Assembly (NCBI RefSeq): GCF_021272205.1
Contig: NZ_JAJSDX010000007.1
Location: forward strand, 224,768-288,767
Length of the DNA stretch: 64,000 nucleotides
Direction: 5' to 3'
From: Pantoea sp. Mb-10
Lineage (GTDB): Bacteria > Pseudomonadota > Gammaproteobacteria > Enterobacterales > Enterobacteriaceae
Of the stretch, positions 37,383 to 46,773 are shown in pieces. A program made the translations under genes and the position numbers. The notes under the pieces are model-generated. The model was not told the DNA's origin and did not search any database. It was given only the letters and a program-made list of their open reading frames with translations. The first letter of the stretch is position 1. Each line of letters opens with the position of its first letter.

Positions 37383-40300
37383 ATGTCATCATCTGCTTCT
37401 TCGCCTTTTGCCCCGCTTTGGGCGCGGCTTGATCACCTTACGCTGCGCGATCGCCAGCGTTTGCAGCGTCGCTTGCAGGGCGCCACGAAAGTGAAAAATC
37501 CAGACGCGCAGCGAGGCATTGTTGCTGAGCTTGAATCCGAGTTTAGCGCCGCCGAGCAGCGCATCGCGCTGCGCACGGCCGCAACGCCGCGCATCACGTT
37601 TCCCGATAACCTGCCGGTCAGCCAAAAACAGCAGAGCATCGCCGATGCCATTCGCGATAACCAAGTGGTGATCGTGGCGGGCGAAACGGGTTCGGGAAAA
37701 ACCACGCAGCTGCCCAAAATTTGTCTGGCGCTGGGACGCGGTGTAAAAGGGCTGATCGGTCATACGCAACCGCGCCGTTTGGCGGCACGCACCGTCGCCA
37801 ACCGCATTGCTGATGAGTTGGAGACCTCACTTGGCGGCACGGTCGGCTACAAGGTGCGCTTCAACGATCAGGTCAGCGATACCACGCAGGTGAAGTTGAT
37901 GACAGACGGCATTCTGCTGGCGGAAATTCAGCAGGATCGCCAGCTACTGCAATATGACACGTTGATCATTGATGAGGCGCACGAACGCAGCCTCAATATT
38001 GACTTCCTGCTGGGCTATTTGCGCGAGCTGCTGCCACGCCGGCCGGATTTAAAAGTGATCATCACCTCGGCGACCATCGATCCGCAGCGTTTTTCCCGCC
38101 ACTTTAATCATGCGCCGGTGATCGAGGTGTCTGGACGTACCTATCCCGTGGAAGTGCGCTATCGCCCCGTGGTAGAGAACGCGGAAGATACGGACCGCGA
38201 CCAGCTGCAGGCGATTTTTGACGCGGTGGATGAGCTCGGCCGCGAGAGCCGCGGCGATATACTGATTTTTATGAGCGGTGAGCGAGAAATTCGCGATACC
38301 GCCGATGCACTTAACCGCCGCGATCTGCCGCACACGGAAATTCTGCCGCTGTATGCCCGTTTGTCGAACGCCGAGCAGAATCGCGTGTTTCAGTCGCACA
38401 GCGGTCGCCGAATTGTGCTGGCAACCAACGTGGCCGAAACCTCGCTCACCGTGCCGGGCATTAAGTATGTGATCGATCCCGGCACGGCGCGTATCAGCCG
38501 CTATAGCTATCGCACCAAGGTGCAGCGCTTGCCGATCGAGCCGATTTCTCAGGCGTCTGCGAATCAGCGTAAAGGCCGCTGCGGCCGCGTGTCGGAAGGC
38601 ATCTGTATTCGCCTCTACTCTGAAGAGGATTTCCTGAGCCGGCCGGCGTTTACCGATCCGGAGATTTTGCGTACCAACCTCGCGTCGGTGATCTTGCAGA
38701 TGACGGCACTGGGATTGGGCGACATCGGCGCATTTCCCTTTGTTGAGGCGCCCGACAAGCGCAACATTCAGGATGGCGTACGCCTGCTGGAGGAGCTAGG
38801 CGCGATTACGCTCAGCGACAGCGGTAAATATGCGCTGACGCCTTCGGGACGCCAGCTGGCACAGCTACCGGTGGATCCGCGCCTTGCCCGAATGGTGCTG
38901 GAAGCACAGCGATTTGGCTGCGTGCGTGAGGCAATGATCATTACCGCCGCGCTCTCCATTCAGGATCCGCGTGAGCGTCCGGTTGAAAAGCAGCAAGCCT
39001 CGGATGAGAAGCACCGGCGCTTTGCCGACAAAGACTCGGATTTCCTTGCCTTTGTGAACCTTTGGCACTACCTGCAGGAGCAGCAAAAAGCGCTATCGGG
39101 CAACCAGTTCCGCCGCCAGTGTAAAACCGACTATCTCAACTATTTGCGCGTGCGCGAGTGGCAGGATATTTATACCCAGCTGCGTCAGGTCGTCCGCGAA
39201 CTGGGCATGCCGGTCAACAGCGAGCCGGCGCCTTATCGCGAAGTGCACTGTGCGCTGCTCACCGGCCTGCTGTCGCACATTGGTCAGAAAGATGCTGAAA
39301 AGCAGGAGTACACCGGCGCCCGCAACACGCGCTTCGCCATTTTCCCAGGGTCGGGGCTGTTTAAAAAACCGCCCAAGTGGACCATGGTGGCGGAGCTGGT
39401 CGAAACCAGTCGCCTGTGGGGTCGCGTGGCCGCGCGCATCGAACCAGAGTGGATTGAGCCGCTGGCGCAGCACCTGATAAAACGCAGCTACAGCGAACCG
39501 CACTGGGAAAAAGCGCAGGGCGCGGTGATGGCCAGTGAGAAGGTGACGCTTTACGGCTTACCGATTGTTCAGGCGCGCAAGGTTAACTACGGCAAAATCG
39601 ATCCCACACTGAGCCGCGAACTGTTTATCCGGCATGCGCTGGTGGAAGGCGACTGGCAGACGCGTCACGCTTTCTTCCGCAATAACCTTAAGTTACGCAG
39701 CGAAGTCGAAGACTTAGAGCACAAATCCCGTCGTCGCGACATCCTGGTGGACGATGAAACGCTGTTCGCCTTCTACGATCGGCGTATTGGCAGTGAGGTG
39801 GTGTCGGCCCCGCATTTCGATAGCTGGTGGAAGCAGGCCAGTAAGGCCAATCCCGACCTGCTGAGCTTTGATAAGCAAATGCTGATCAAACACGGCGCGC
39901 AGCAGGTCAGCCAGCTGGATTACCCTAACTTTTGGCATCAGGGAAATCTCAAGCTCAAGCTGAGCTATCAGTTTGAGCCCGGCACGGATGCCGACGGCGT
40001 CACGGTACATATTCCGCTGCCGTTGCTTAATCAGGTGGAGGAACAGGGCTTTGAGTGGCAAATCCCCGGCGTGCGGCGTGAGCTGGTGATTGCACTCATC
40101 AAATCGCTGCCAAAACCCCTTCGCCGCAATCTGGTGCCGGCCCCCAATTACGCCGAGGCGTTTCTTGGCCGCGTGGAGGCCATGGCGCTGCCGCTGCTTG
40201 ATGCGCTGGAGCGTGAATTTCGTCGCATGACCGGCGTCACCATTGACCGCGACGCCTGGCAGTGGGATCAGGTGCCCGATCACCTAAAAATCACGTTCCG

Positions 40301-41279
40301 CATTGTGGATGAACACAACCGGAAGCTGGAAGAAGGCAAAGATCTTCATCTGCTCAAGCAGCGTCTAAAAGGCAAAGTGCAAGAAACCTTGTCGCAAGTG
40401 GCAGACGATGGGCTTGAGCAGAGCGGCCTGCATATCTGGAGCTTCGGCGCACTGCCGCAAAGCTACGAACAGAAACGCGGCAGCTATCGGGTAAAAGCCT
40501 GGCCTGCGCTGGTGGATGAAAAAGACAGCGTGGCGATCCGCCTGTTTGACAGTGAGCAGGAGCAGCAAAAAATGATGTGGCGCGGCCAGCGTCGCCTGCT
40601 GCTGCTGAACATTCCGTCACCGATTAAATATCTGCATGAAAAGCTGCCAAACAAAGCCAAGCTCGGCTTGTACTTTAACCCTTACGGAAAAGTGCTGGAG
40701 CTGATCGATGACTGCATCGCCTGCGGCATTGATAAATTGATGGCGGAAGCGGGCGGTCCAGCTTGGGAGCAAGAAGGGTTTGAGCAGCTGCGCGACAAGG
40801 TACGCGCCGAGTTGAATGATACCGTTGTGACCATTGCTAAGCAGGTTGAGCAGATCCTGACCAGCGTGTTTAACATCAATAAGTTTTTGAAAGGGCGCGT
40901 CGACATGAGCCTGGCGCTGGCGCTGGCGGATATCAAAGCGCAACTGTCCGGGCTGGTATACCGGGGATTTGTCACCGGCAATGGCTATCAGCGGCTGGGC
41001 GATACGCTGCGTTATCTGCAGGGTATTGAGCGCCGCCTGGAGAAGCTGCCGGTGGACCCGCACAGCGATCGCGCCCGTATGTTAAAAGTGCAGGCGGTTG
41101 AACAGGCGTGGCAGACGTGGCGCAACAAATTGCCGCCGCAGCGACGCGACGATGCTGACGTGCAGGCGATTCGCTGGATGTTAGAAGAGTTACGCATCAG
41201 CTACTTTGCACAGCAGCTGGGCACGCCGTATCCCATTTCCGACAAGCGTATTTTGCAGGCGATGGAGCAACTTAACTAG
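37383..41279 (+). CDS. hrpA: ATP-dependent RNA helicase HrpA
   Basis: A 1298-residue DEAH-box helicase; in E. coli HrpA acts on mRNA maturation (daa fimbrial transcript) and helps resolve stalled ribosomes. It has Walker A AGETGSGKTTQLPKI, Walker B IIDEAHERSLNIDF, motif III TSATIDPQRFSRHF, and motif VI QRKGRCGRVSEGICIRLYSE, followed by the HA2/OB-fold region and the long HrpA-specific C-terminus. Length agrees with E. coli (1300). The start is ATG 37383, MSSSASSPFAPLWARLDHLT; the first few residues differ from E. coli but the rest aligns throughout. Confidence 0.97.
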   Translation: MSSSASSPFAPLWARLDHLTLRDRQRLQRRLQGATKVKNPDAQRGIVAELESEFSAAEQRIALRTAATPRITFPDNLPVSQKQQSIADAIRDNQVVIVAGETGSGKTTQLPKICLALGRGVKGLIGHTQPRRLAARTVANRIADELETSLGGTVGYKVRFNDQVSDTTQVKLMTDGILLAEIQQDRQLLQYDTLIIDEAHERSLNIDFLLGYLRELLPRRPDLKVIITSATIDPQRFSRHFNHAPVIEVSGRTYPVEVRYRPVVENAEDTDRDQLQAIFDAVDELGRESRGDILIFMSGEREIRDTADALNRRDLPHTEILPLYARLSNAEQNRVFQSHSGRRIVLATNVAETSLTVPGIKYVIDPGTARISRYSYRTKVQRLPIEPISQASANQRKGRCGRVSEGICIRLYSEEDFLSRPAFTDPEILRTNLASVILQMTALGLGDIGAFPFVEAPDKRNIQDGVRLLEELGAITLSDSGKYALTPSGRQLAQLPVDPRLARMVLEAQRFGCVREAMIITAALSIQDPRERPVEKQQASDEKHRRFADKDSDFLAFVNLWHYLQEQQKALSGNQFRRQCKTDYLNYLRVREWQDIYTQLRQVVRELGMPVNSEPAPYREVHCALLTGLLSHIGQKDAEKQEYTGARNTRFAIFPGSGLFKKPPKWTMVAELVETSRLWGRVAARIEPEWIEPLAQHLIKRSYSEPHWEKAQGAVMASEKVTLYGLPIVQARKVNYGKIDPTLSRELFIRHALVEGDWQTRHAFFRNNLKLRSEVEDLEHKSRRRDILVDDETLFAFYDRRIGSEVVSAPHFDSWWKQASKANPDLLSFDKQMLIKHGAQQVSQLDYPNFWHQGNLKLKLSYQFEPGTDADGVTVHIPLPLLNQVEEQGFEWQIPGVRRELVIALIKSLPKPLRRNLVPAPNYAEAFLGRVEAMALPLLDALEREFRRMTGVTIDRDAWQWDQVPDHLKITFRIVDEHNRKLEEGKDLHLLKQRLKGKVQETLSQVADDGLEQSGLHIWSFGALPQSYEQKRGSYRVKAWPALVDEKDSVAIRLFDSEQEQQKMMWRGQRRLLLLNIPSPIKYLHEKLPNKAKLGLYFNPYGKVLELIDDCIACGIDKLMAEAGGPAWEQEGFEQLRDKVRAELNDTVVTIAKQVEQILTSVFNINKFLKGRVDMSLALALADIKAQLSGLVYRGFVTGNGYQRLGDTLRYLQGIERRLEKLPVDPHSDRARMLKVQAVEQAWQTWRNKLPPQRRDDADVQAIRWMLEELRISYFAQQLGTPYPISDKRILQAMEQLN

Positions 41280-41286
41280 GGCAACG

Positions 41287-41306
41287 GTGGGAAGGCGGCT
41301 TCCCAC
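41287..41306. terminator. Stem-loop between convergent hrpA and ydgD
   Basis: GTGGGAAG/CTTCCCAC with a GCGG tetraloop sits in the 31-bp gap between the two stop codons. No clear U run, so efficiency as an intrinsic terminator is uncertain. Confidence 0.45.
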
Positions 41307-41310
41307 CCGA

Positions 41311-42117
41311 TTATTTCGCCAACTCTTCCAGTCGGTCTTTAAAAGACGTCACGGCAATCGCGCGGTTATCAGCGCGATAGCGATCGGCGGGCGCAGGGGC
41401 CGAACTCTGTACGGCAATTAATTGCCAACCGGTGTCGGTTTTCAGCAGCAGCGGTGAACCACTGTCGCCGGGCAGCGTGTCGCACTGGTGTGACAGCACG
41501 GCACGTTGTGCCCAGCCGGTTACCACGCAGTCACTGTGCGAATAGAGCGTATCCAGATGGTCTGCGGGATAACCCGCCTGCGTCACCTGACGATTGGTGG
41601 TTTTGAGGGCAGCAGTCAGATCGCTGCGCGAGCCGTCAAACAGTGGAATCGGCACGATGCCGGAAGGGGGATTATGCAGAATAATCAGCCCATAATCGTA
41701 GGGCGCGGCACCGGGCGGCACAATCCAGCCCTCGCCATCCGCCTGCAGCTTGCGCGCCAGCGATGGTTCAACGCGTGCATCGATATCATGAATTTCATAA
41801 CGCCAGCCTTTGTCCGCCGCCATAAAGCGGAGCGCCACCGGCTTATCAAATTTTCCTGGCGGTGCCAGCAGGCAGTGACCGGCGGTGAGTGCCAAATGGG
41901 CGGAAATCAGCGTGGCGGTACAGAGATTCCCGCTTTCGGTTTCCAGTTGACCAATGGCATCCCAAGGGGCCGCGCTAACATCCGTGATGGCAACGCGATG
42001 ATCTTTCCCAAAAAACAGCGTCTTAATGTCTTGCGGGCTAAGCCCGTCTTCGTCATCGGCATGAGCTGTGAGGGTAACGCTAAAAATACCAACGAAAAAC
42101 AGAATAGCCAGGCGCAT
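41311..42117 (-). CDS. ydgD: Periplasmic trypsin-like serine protease YdgD
   Basis: A secreted S1-family protease of 268 residues. Signal peptide [20 protein letters not shown]. The catalytic triad is visible as His in LTAGHCL, Asp in YDYGLIIL and Ser in GDSGSPLL. Conserved cysteines probably form disulfides ([22 protein letters not shown]). Substrate unknown. As in E. coli it lies close to asr, with ydgU between them here. Confidence 0.92.
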   Translation of the reverse strand: MRLAILFFVGIFSVTLTAHADDEDGLSPQDIKTLFFGKDHRVAITDVSAAPWDAIGQLETESGNLCTATLISAHLALTAGHCLLAPPGKFDKPVALRFMAADKGWRYEIHDIDARVEPSLARKLQADGEGWIVPPGAAPYDYGLIILHNPPSGIVPIPLFDGSRSDLTAALKTTNRQVTQAGYPADHLDTLYSHSDCVVTGWAQRAVLSHQCDTLPGDSGSPLLLKTDTGWQLIAVQSSAPAPADRYRADNRAIAVTSFKDRLEELAK

Positions 42118-42233
42118 AGTTCTCTCAATGGCGAGAATAAGTAGAGGGTATTGTCATCACGCAAGAGCGATAACTATAGTCGGTGAGCGGTAAAAAAGGG
42201 AGAAATAATGGAGTAATCAGCGCGCTACAACGA

Positions 42234-42314
42234 CTACAGGAAAAAGCTTGCAGCAATGACACCACACAGGATCATCACAACCAGGATGATTTCGAAGCGA
42301 TAGCGATGCACCAT
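42234..42314 (-). CDS. ydgU: YdgU, 26-residue membrane microprotein
   Basis: Too short for ordinary gene finders. The frame MVHRYRFEIILVVMILCGVI ends in AASFFL and matches E. coli YdgU (27 residues), a single-helix inner-membrane protein encoded just downstream of asr. Two Arg and a His before the helix suggest the N-terminus is cytoplasmic. GGAG lies 9 nt before the ATG. It is separated from asr by a terminator-like hairpin, so it is probably expressed by leaky read-through from the asr promoter. Function unknown. Confidence 0.9.
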   Translation of the reverse strand: MVHRYRFEIILVVMILCGVIAASFFL

Positions 42315-42337
42315 TTTTCGCTACTCCAGTAAATAAA

Positions 42338-42360
42338 CACCCGGCATAACCGGGTGTTTT
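42338..42360. terminator. Hairpin between asr and ydgU
   Basis: The perfect 7-bp stem CACCCGG/CCGGGTG with a CATAA loop lies 36 bp after the asr stop. On the minus (asr) strand it is followed by TTTATTTA, a weak U tract suitable for partial termination; on the plus strand by TTTTAATT. Confidence 0.75.
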
Positions 42361-42395
42361 AATTATGAATGCCTGGTGGGCGCAGAAGGGCGACC

Positions 42396-42896
42396 TTATT
42401 TAGCGGCTTTTTTCACTTTGTGGTGCTTTTTAGCAGCCTGCGCTTTCTGAGCGGCAGGTTTGGTCACTTTTTTGTGGTGCTTTTTAGCAGCCTGCGCTTT
42501 CTGTGCAGCAGGTTTGGTGGCTTTTTTGTGGTGCTTTTTAGCAGCCTGCGCTTTCTGAGCAGCAGGTTTGGTTACTTTCTTGTGGTGTTTTTTAGCAGCC
42601 TGCGCTTTCTGAGCAGCAGGTTTGGTGGCTTTCTTGTGATGCTTTTTAGCTGCCTGCGCTTTCTGCGCGGCTGCTTTTTTCTCTACTTTCTTGTGCTTCT
42701 TAGCCGCCTGCGCTTTCTGTGCAGCTTTCTTATGGTGAACCATTTTGTGTTTAGCAGGTGCAGCTGTTTTGGCTGTAGCAGGCGCAGCAGCGGTTGGTGC
42801 GGCAGCAGCAGGAGCAGCAGTTGTTGTCTCAGCTGCGAAAGCAACAGAAGACAGACCCATAGCAGCGGCGATTACCAGTGCAAATAATTTTTTCAT
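42396..42896 (-). CDS. asr: Acid-shock protein Asr, repeat-expanded
   Basis: Asr is a basic periplasmic protein induced strongly at low pH that helps the envelope withstand acid. Signal peptide [20 protein letters not shown], then an Ala/Pro/Thr-rich segment and a Lys/His/Ala/Gln repeat region. The module [10 protein letters not shown] occurs six times, mostly followed by HHKKATKP or HHKKVTKP. At 166 residues it is much longer than E. coli Asr (102), because of more repeats. RstA boxes control asr in E. coli; a matching site lies about 105 bp upstream, and rstA-rstB are close by on the same strand. Confidence 0.94.
   Translation of the reverse strand: MKKLFALVIAAAMGLSSVAFAAETTTAAPAAAAPTAAAPATAKTAAPAKHKMVHHKKAAQKAQAAKKHKKVEKKAAAQKAQAAKKHHKKATKPAAQKAQAAKKHHKKVTKPAAQKAQAAKKHHKKATKPAAQKAQAAKKHHKKVTKPAAQKAQAAKKHHKVKKAAK
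42412..42711. repeat. 54-bp tandem repeats within asr
   Basis: About five to six near-identical units that on the coding strand encode [16 protein letters not shown](A/V)T. The alternation of KATKP and KVTKP in successive units suggests duplication of a 108-bp pair of units. Boundaries are approximate. Confidence 0.9.
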
Positions 42897-43000
42897 TGCA
42901 AAACCCTCGAACTATTTTTTCATGAGTAGCCCACTGCGGGGCCGGTGAAAGAACTATATGGCAAACAGTTGGCGCTTTCCGTGAGGGATTGGTATCGGCG

Positions 43001-43014
43001 TGTAACGGATTGTA
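43001..43014 (-). promoter_or_regulatory. RstA box upstream of asr
   Basis: Read toward asr, TACAATCCGTTACA matches the reported RstA box TACATNTNGTTACA at 10 of 12 fixed positions. It lies about 105 bp before the asr start codon. The rstA gene is encoded 3 kb away. Confidence 0.7.
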
Positions 43015-43064
43015 CAAAGGGCGAAAAGTGGGGAAAAGGCGGCCTGAGATGGCCGCCGCGCAGT

Positions 43065-44552
43065 TTACTCGGAGAGATAACGCTGTTCAAGATGCTGGCG
43101 GAAGTAGGCGGGATTTAACGTCTCGCCCGTGGCATTAATCAGCAGCTGCGCCGTTGAGAAGCGGCTGCCGTGCTGCCAGATATTCTGTTTGAGCCAGTCA
43201 AACAGCGGCTGTAAATCGCCATGCTGAATGAGGTCGTCGACCTGTGGAATCGCTTGCTTCACCGCATGGAACAGCTGTGCGGCGTACATCGCGCCGAGCG
43301 TATAGGTAGGGAAGTAGCCGAATGCGCCATCGGTCCAGTGAATATCCTGCATGCAGCCGTCACGGTAGTTACCGCGCGTATCTAATCCTAAACTTTGCTG
43401 CATCTTCTCATCCCACAGCGCCGGAATATCGTCGACGTCGATCTCACCTTCAATCAGCGCACGCTCAATCTCATAGCGCAGGATCACGTGTGCGGGATAA
43501 CTCAGTTCGTCGGCATCAACGCGGATAAAGCCCGGCTGCACGCGCTGGGTGAGATGGATAAAGTTCTGCACGTCTAGCGCCGGCTGCTCGCCCATCAATG
43601 CCACCACCTGCGGATGGATGCGCTGCAAAAAGGCCGTGCTGCGGCCAAGCTGCATCTCCATGAACAAGCTTTGCGATTCATGTATCGCCGTGGAGCGCGC
43701 CTGAGCCACCGGCAGACCGCGCCACTGCTGCGGCAGGTTCTGTTCGTAACGCGCATGCCCGGTTTCGTGGATAACGCCCATCATCGCGCTAAGAAAATCG
43801 TTTTCGCTGTAGCGCGTCGTGATGCGCACATCTTCCGGCACGCCGCCGCAGAAAGGGTGTGCGCTGACATCTAAACGCCCGTGGTTGAAATCAAACCCCA
43901 GCGTTTCCATCAGGCGCAGTCCGAGCTGCTTTTGCCCTTCCGTGGCAAAAGGCCCTACCGGCGGCAGGATTGTGCGGCTCTGCTGTTTGGTGACGGCCTG
44001 TCGCAGCAGATCGGGCAGCCAGCTTTTCAAATCGCCAAAGGTGCGGTCCAGCTGCGCGCTGGTCATGCCTGGCTCATAAAGATCCAACAGCGCATCGTAG
44101 CGGGAGACGCCCAGCGCGTCGGCGCGCAGCTGGGCTTCCTCTCGGCTGAGTTTGACCACTTCTTTGAGGTTGGCTGCAAACCCTTGCCAATCATTGGCCG
44201 GACGCTGCTGGCGCCAGGCGTGTTCGCAGCGTGAGCCTGCCAGTGATTTAGCCTCAACCAGTGAGGCTGGCAGCAGACTGGCTTGCTGCCAGGCGCGCTG
44301 CATCTCATACAAATTGGCCTGCTCGACGTCATTCAGCGAATCCTGTTGGGCCGCGTCAAACAGGGCGCCCAGTCGTGGATCGGTCAGCACTTCATGCATG
44401 AATACGCTGAGTTCGGCCAGCGCTTCGCCGCGTCCCTGGCTGCCGCCCGGCGGCATGGTGGTTTGCATGTCAACACCGACAATCGCCCCTAAATGACCAA
44501 AGCGCGAGAGGCGTTGAAAGGTGCGGCACAATTCCTGATAAGCGGATGTCAC
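43065..44552 (-). CDS. M32 family metallocarboxypeptidase
   Basis: A cytoplasmic zinc carboxypeptidase of 495 residues in the Taq/YpwA family. The active site HETGH is at 262-266, and a second conserved HESQSLFMEMQLGR at 291 supplies the third metal ligand Glu. Family-specific stretches include WTDGAFGYFPTYTLGAMYAA and RVDADELSYPAHVILRYEIE. No signal peptide. It begins 12 bp after rstB ends, on the same strand, so it is very likely the third gene of a rstA-rstB operon. In E. coli that place is held by tus. Peptide turnover is the general role; why it is linked to RstAB is unknown. Confidence 0.93.
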   Translation of the reverse strand: MTSAYQELCRTFQRLSRFGHLGAIVGVDMQTTMPPGGSQGRGEALAELSVFMHEVLTDPRLGALFDAAQQDSLNDVEQANLYEMQRAWQQASLLPASLVEAKSLAGSRCEHAWRQQRPANDWQGFAANLKEVVKLSREEAQLRADALGVSRYDALLDLYEPGMTSAQLDRTFGDLKSWLPDLLRQAVTKQQSRTILPPVGPFATEGQKQLGLRLMETLGFDFNHGRLDVSAHPFCGGVPEDVRITTRYSENDFLSAMMGVIHETGHARYEQNLPQQWRGLPVAQARSTAIHESQSLFMEMQLGRSTAFLQRIHPQVVALMGEQPALDVQNFIHLTQRVQPGFIRVDADELSYPAHVILRYEIERALIEGEIDVDDIPALWDEKMQQSLGLDTRGNYRDGCMQDIHWTDGAFGYFPTYTLGAMYAAQLFHAVKQAIPQVDDLIQHGDLQPLFDWLKQNIWQHGSRFSTAQLLINATGETLNPAYFRQHLEQRYLSE

Positions 44553-44564
44553 GTAAAAAGCTCC

Positions 44565-45875
44565 TTATGACGGAAGACGAGGCGTCATGTCACGCAAGGG
44601 GAGATCAACCGGCCAGCAAAAACGAATACTGGCGCCGCCAAGCGGACTGCTCTCAATGCTGACGCTGCCCTGCAGCGCCAGCGCGATAGAATGCACAATG
44701 GCTAAACCGAGCCCGCAACCGCCGGTCGCGCGATCGCGGCTTGGGTCAAGGCGCACAAACGGCTCAAACACGCGCTCGCGCTCAGCGGGGGGAATACCGG
44801 GGCCGTCATCCTCAACTTGCAAAAAGCCGGTGCCGCTGTCGAACCACAGACTGATGCGCAAACGCTGTTGCGCATAGCGCAGTGCGTTATTGACCAGGTT
44901 ATCCAGCACCCGCTCCATCAAGCGCGTATCGGCAGAGCCGACATTCTCACGCTGCGGAATATCCAGCGCGATGTGCGTCTGCGGGTTCATCGCCTGCACG
45001 TCTTCAATGTGTAAGCGCAGCCACTGAGCGAGATCAAACGTTTGCAGGTTGAGGTCGACGCGCGGACGGTCAAGGCGCGCATAGGTGAGCAGCTCCTCGA
45101 TCAGGCTCTCCAGCTGTCCAATGTCACGGTTTAACGCAGCAGATTCCGTCGCGGTGAGATTTTCACTCATTTCAAGGCGGTAGCGCAGGCGTACCAGCGG
45201 CGTACGCAATTCGTGAGCAATGCCGTCAATCAGCTGTTTTTTGCTGGCCACCAGCGTATTGATATTCTCTGCCATTTGGTTAAACGCTACGCCCAGGCTG
45301 TAAAGGCTGGAGGTATTCTCGAAATGGGTGCGCACATCAAGCTCACCGCGTCCAAAACGCTGGGCGGCTTTTTCCAGCCGCTGCATCTCTTGCCAATGCG
45401 GGCGCAGCCAGATAAATACCGGCAGCGCGAGGGAGATAGCGATAAACGCCATCAGCGCAATGTCCAGCAGGCGCATCTGGTGCAGATAAAACAGATAGGG
45501 AATGGGACCAACCGAAAGGACATAGTGGCTGCGCGGAATGTGCTGGAGAAAGGTGTACTGGTCATCAAGCGCCACAATTTCACCGGCGCGCAGCCGTTTC
45601 ATATCCGCATCACCCAGCTGGTATTTGCTCATGGGCTCGATGTTGAGCGCAAACGACAGGTCAAGATCGAGGCTGCGGATGGTTTTACTCCAGTCGCGCG
45701 GCGGAATTTCGCGCAGTTCGCTGCGCATCAAAAACAGCGAGCTGGCCATGAGATCGTTCATGGACTGACGACCCGCGCGTTCAGCGGTGAATTTATAGAC
45801 CAGACCGACCAGCAGCGTCATCACCAGAAAGCAGACAAACAGCAGCAGATAGAATTGGATAAACAGCTTTCTCAT
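44565..45875 (-). CDS. rstB: Sensor histidine kinase RstB
   Basis: The inner-membrane sensor of the RstAB two-component system, responsive to acid and low magnesium through PhoP. The 436-residue protein has an N-terminal helix (FIQFYLLLFVCFLVMTLLVG), a periplasmic loop, a second helix (IALMAFIAISLALPVFIWLR), HAMP, the H-box DGIAHELRTPLVRLRYRLE with phosphorylated His, and N/G boxes (NNALRYAQ; DDGPGIPPAERE; GGCGLGLAI). Start at 45875 (MRKLFIQFYL) overlaps rstA by 4 bp. Confidence 0.96.
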   Translation of the reverse strand: MRKLFIQFYLLLFVCFLVMTLLVGLVYKFTAERAGRQSMNDLMASSLFLMRSELREIPPRDWSKTIRSLDLDLSFALNIEPMSKYQLGDADMKRLRAGEIVALDDQYTFLQHIPRSHYVLSVGPIPYLFYLHQMRLLDIALMAFIAISLALPVFIWLRPHWQEMQRLEKAAQRFGRGELDVRTHFENTSSLYSLGVAFNQMAENINTLVASKKQLIDGIAHELRTPLVRLRYRLEMSENLTATESAALNRDIGQLESLIEELLTYARLDRPRVDLNLQTFDLAQWLRLHIEDVQAMNPQTHIALDIPQRENVGSADTRLMERVLDNLVNNALRYAQQRLRISLWFDSGTGFLQVEDDGPGIPPAERERVFEPFVRLDPSRDRATGGCGLGLAIVHSIALALQGSVSIESSPLGGASIRFCWPVDLPLRDMTPRLPS

Positions 45876-46597
45876 GCGGAAGGGGTATCCCAAGCCTGTG
45901 GCGCAAACAGATAGCCTTTGTTGCGAATGGTTTTGATGCGGAACGGTTCCGTCGCGCTGTCGTAAAGTTTCTTACGCAGACGCGAAATGGCCACATCAAT
46001 GCTGCGGTCCATGCCGTCGTAGCTCACGCCGCGCAGTGTCTTCAACAGCGCGTCGCGATTGAGGATTTGTCCGGCATGGCTGGCCAACTCCCAAAGTAGA
46101 TCGAAGTCCGCCGTGGAGAGCAGAATATTTTCGTCAAACAGCGTCACCTGACGATTAAGGGAGTCAATGGTCAGCGAGCCAAAGCGCAACACGCGCTGCG
46201 AGCTTTGCTGCGCCGGCGTGATCTCGGGTTGAACACCTTGCGCCTGGCGCAGATGCAGACGCAAGCGCGCCAGCAGCACGGCAGGTGGCGTAGTTTTGAG
46301 AATGTAGTCGTTGGCGCCCATCTCCAGCGACAGAATGTGGTTCATATCACTGTCGAGCGAGGTAAGTAACACGATGGGGCCTTGCCAGTGCGCACGGAGA
46401 TCGCGGCACAGCGTCATGCCATCTTTACCCGGCAACATGATATCCAGCAGTACCAGGTCAGGATCGTTGTTAAGAATGGTGGCTTCTGCGCGATCGCCGC
46501 GCGTTTCTACAATCACTTCGATATCGTGGCGGCCAAGATAGGCGGCGATCAGTTCGCCAACCTCTGGCTCATCTTCCACATAGACAATTTTGCTCAT
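45872..46597 (-). CDS. rstA: Response regulator RstA
   Basis: An OmpR-family DNA-binding regulator of 241 residues. The receiver domain starts MSKIVYVEDEPEVGELIAAY with phospho-acceptor Asp in LVLLDIMLPGKDGM, followed by TS and K switch residues. The C-terminal winged helix (SRLRKKLYDSATEPFRIKTI) is typical. Known targets in E. coli include asr and csgD; an RstA box lies before asr here. It is the first gene of the rstAB-M32 unit, and divergent from the small gene at 46774. No clear PhoP box was seen upstream. Confidence 0.96.
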   Translation of the reverse strand: MSKIVYVEDEPEVGELIAAYLGRHDIEVIVETRGDRAEATILNNDPDLVLLDIMLPGKDGMTLCRDLRAHWQGPIVLLTSLDSDMNHILSLEMGANDYILKTTPPAVLLARLRLHLRQAQGVQPEITPAQQSSQRVLRFGSLTIDSLNRQVTLFDENILLSTADFDLLWELASHAGQILNRDALLKTLRGVSYDGMDRSIDVAISRLRKKLYDSATEPFRIKTIRNKGYLFAPQAWDTPSA

Positions 46598-46773
46598 AGT
46601 TTGTCGCTGCGTGTGGGGAAGGGAGCAGCATAGCTTTTCCCGGTCCTAAGCTCTATGCTATCGCACGAAATATCCGTGCCTGACTGGTATGTCCCATAAT
46701 AAATGTGCCATTATTAGCGGCGCGCTATCGCGCAAGGTTCGGAACCGTAACGAAAAACAGGAGGAGTGCGAGG

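Noticed and set aside
42369-42887. Phe/Ser/Leu-rich plus-strand ORF opposite asr
   Set aside because: It is the mirror of the Lys/His/Ala repeats in asr; a shadow frame.
43015-44564. A possible tus gene or Ter site next to rstB
   Set aside because: The gene there is an M32 carboxypeptidase and no sequence resembling the 23-bp Ter core was seen.
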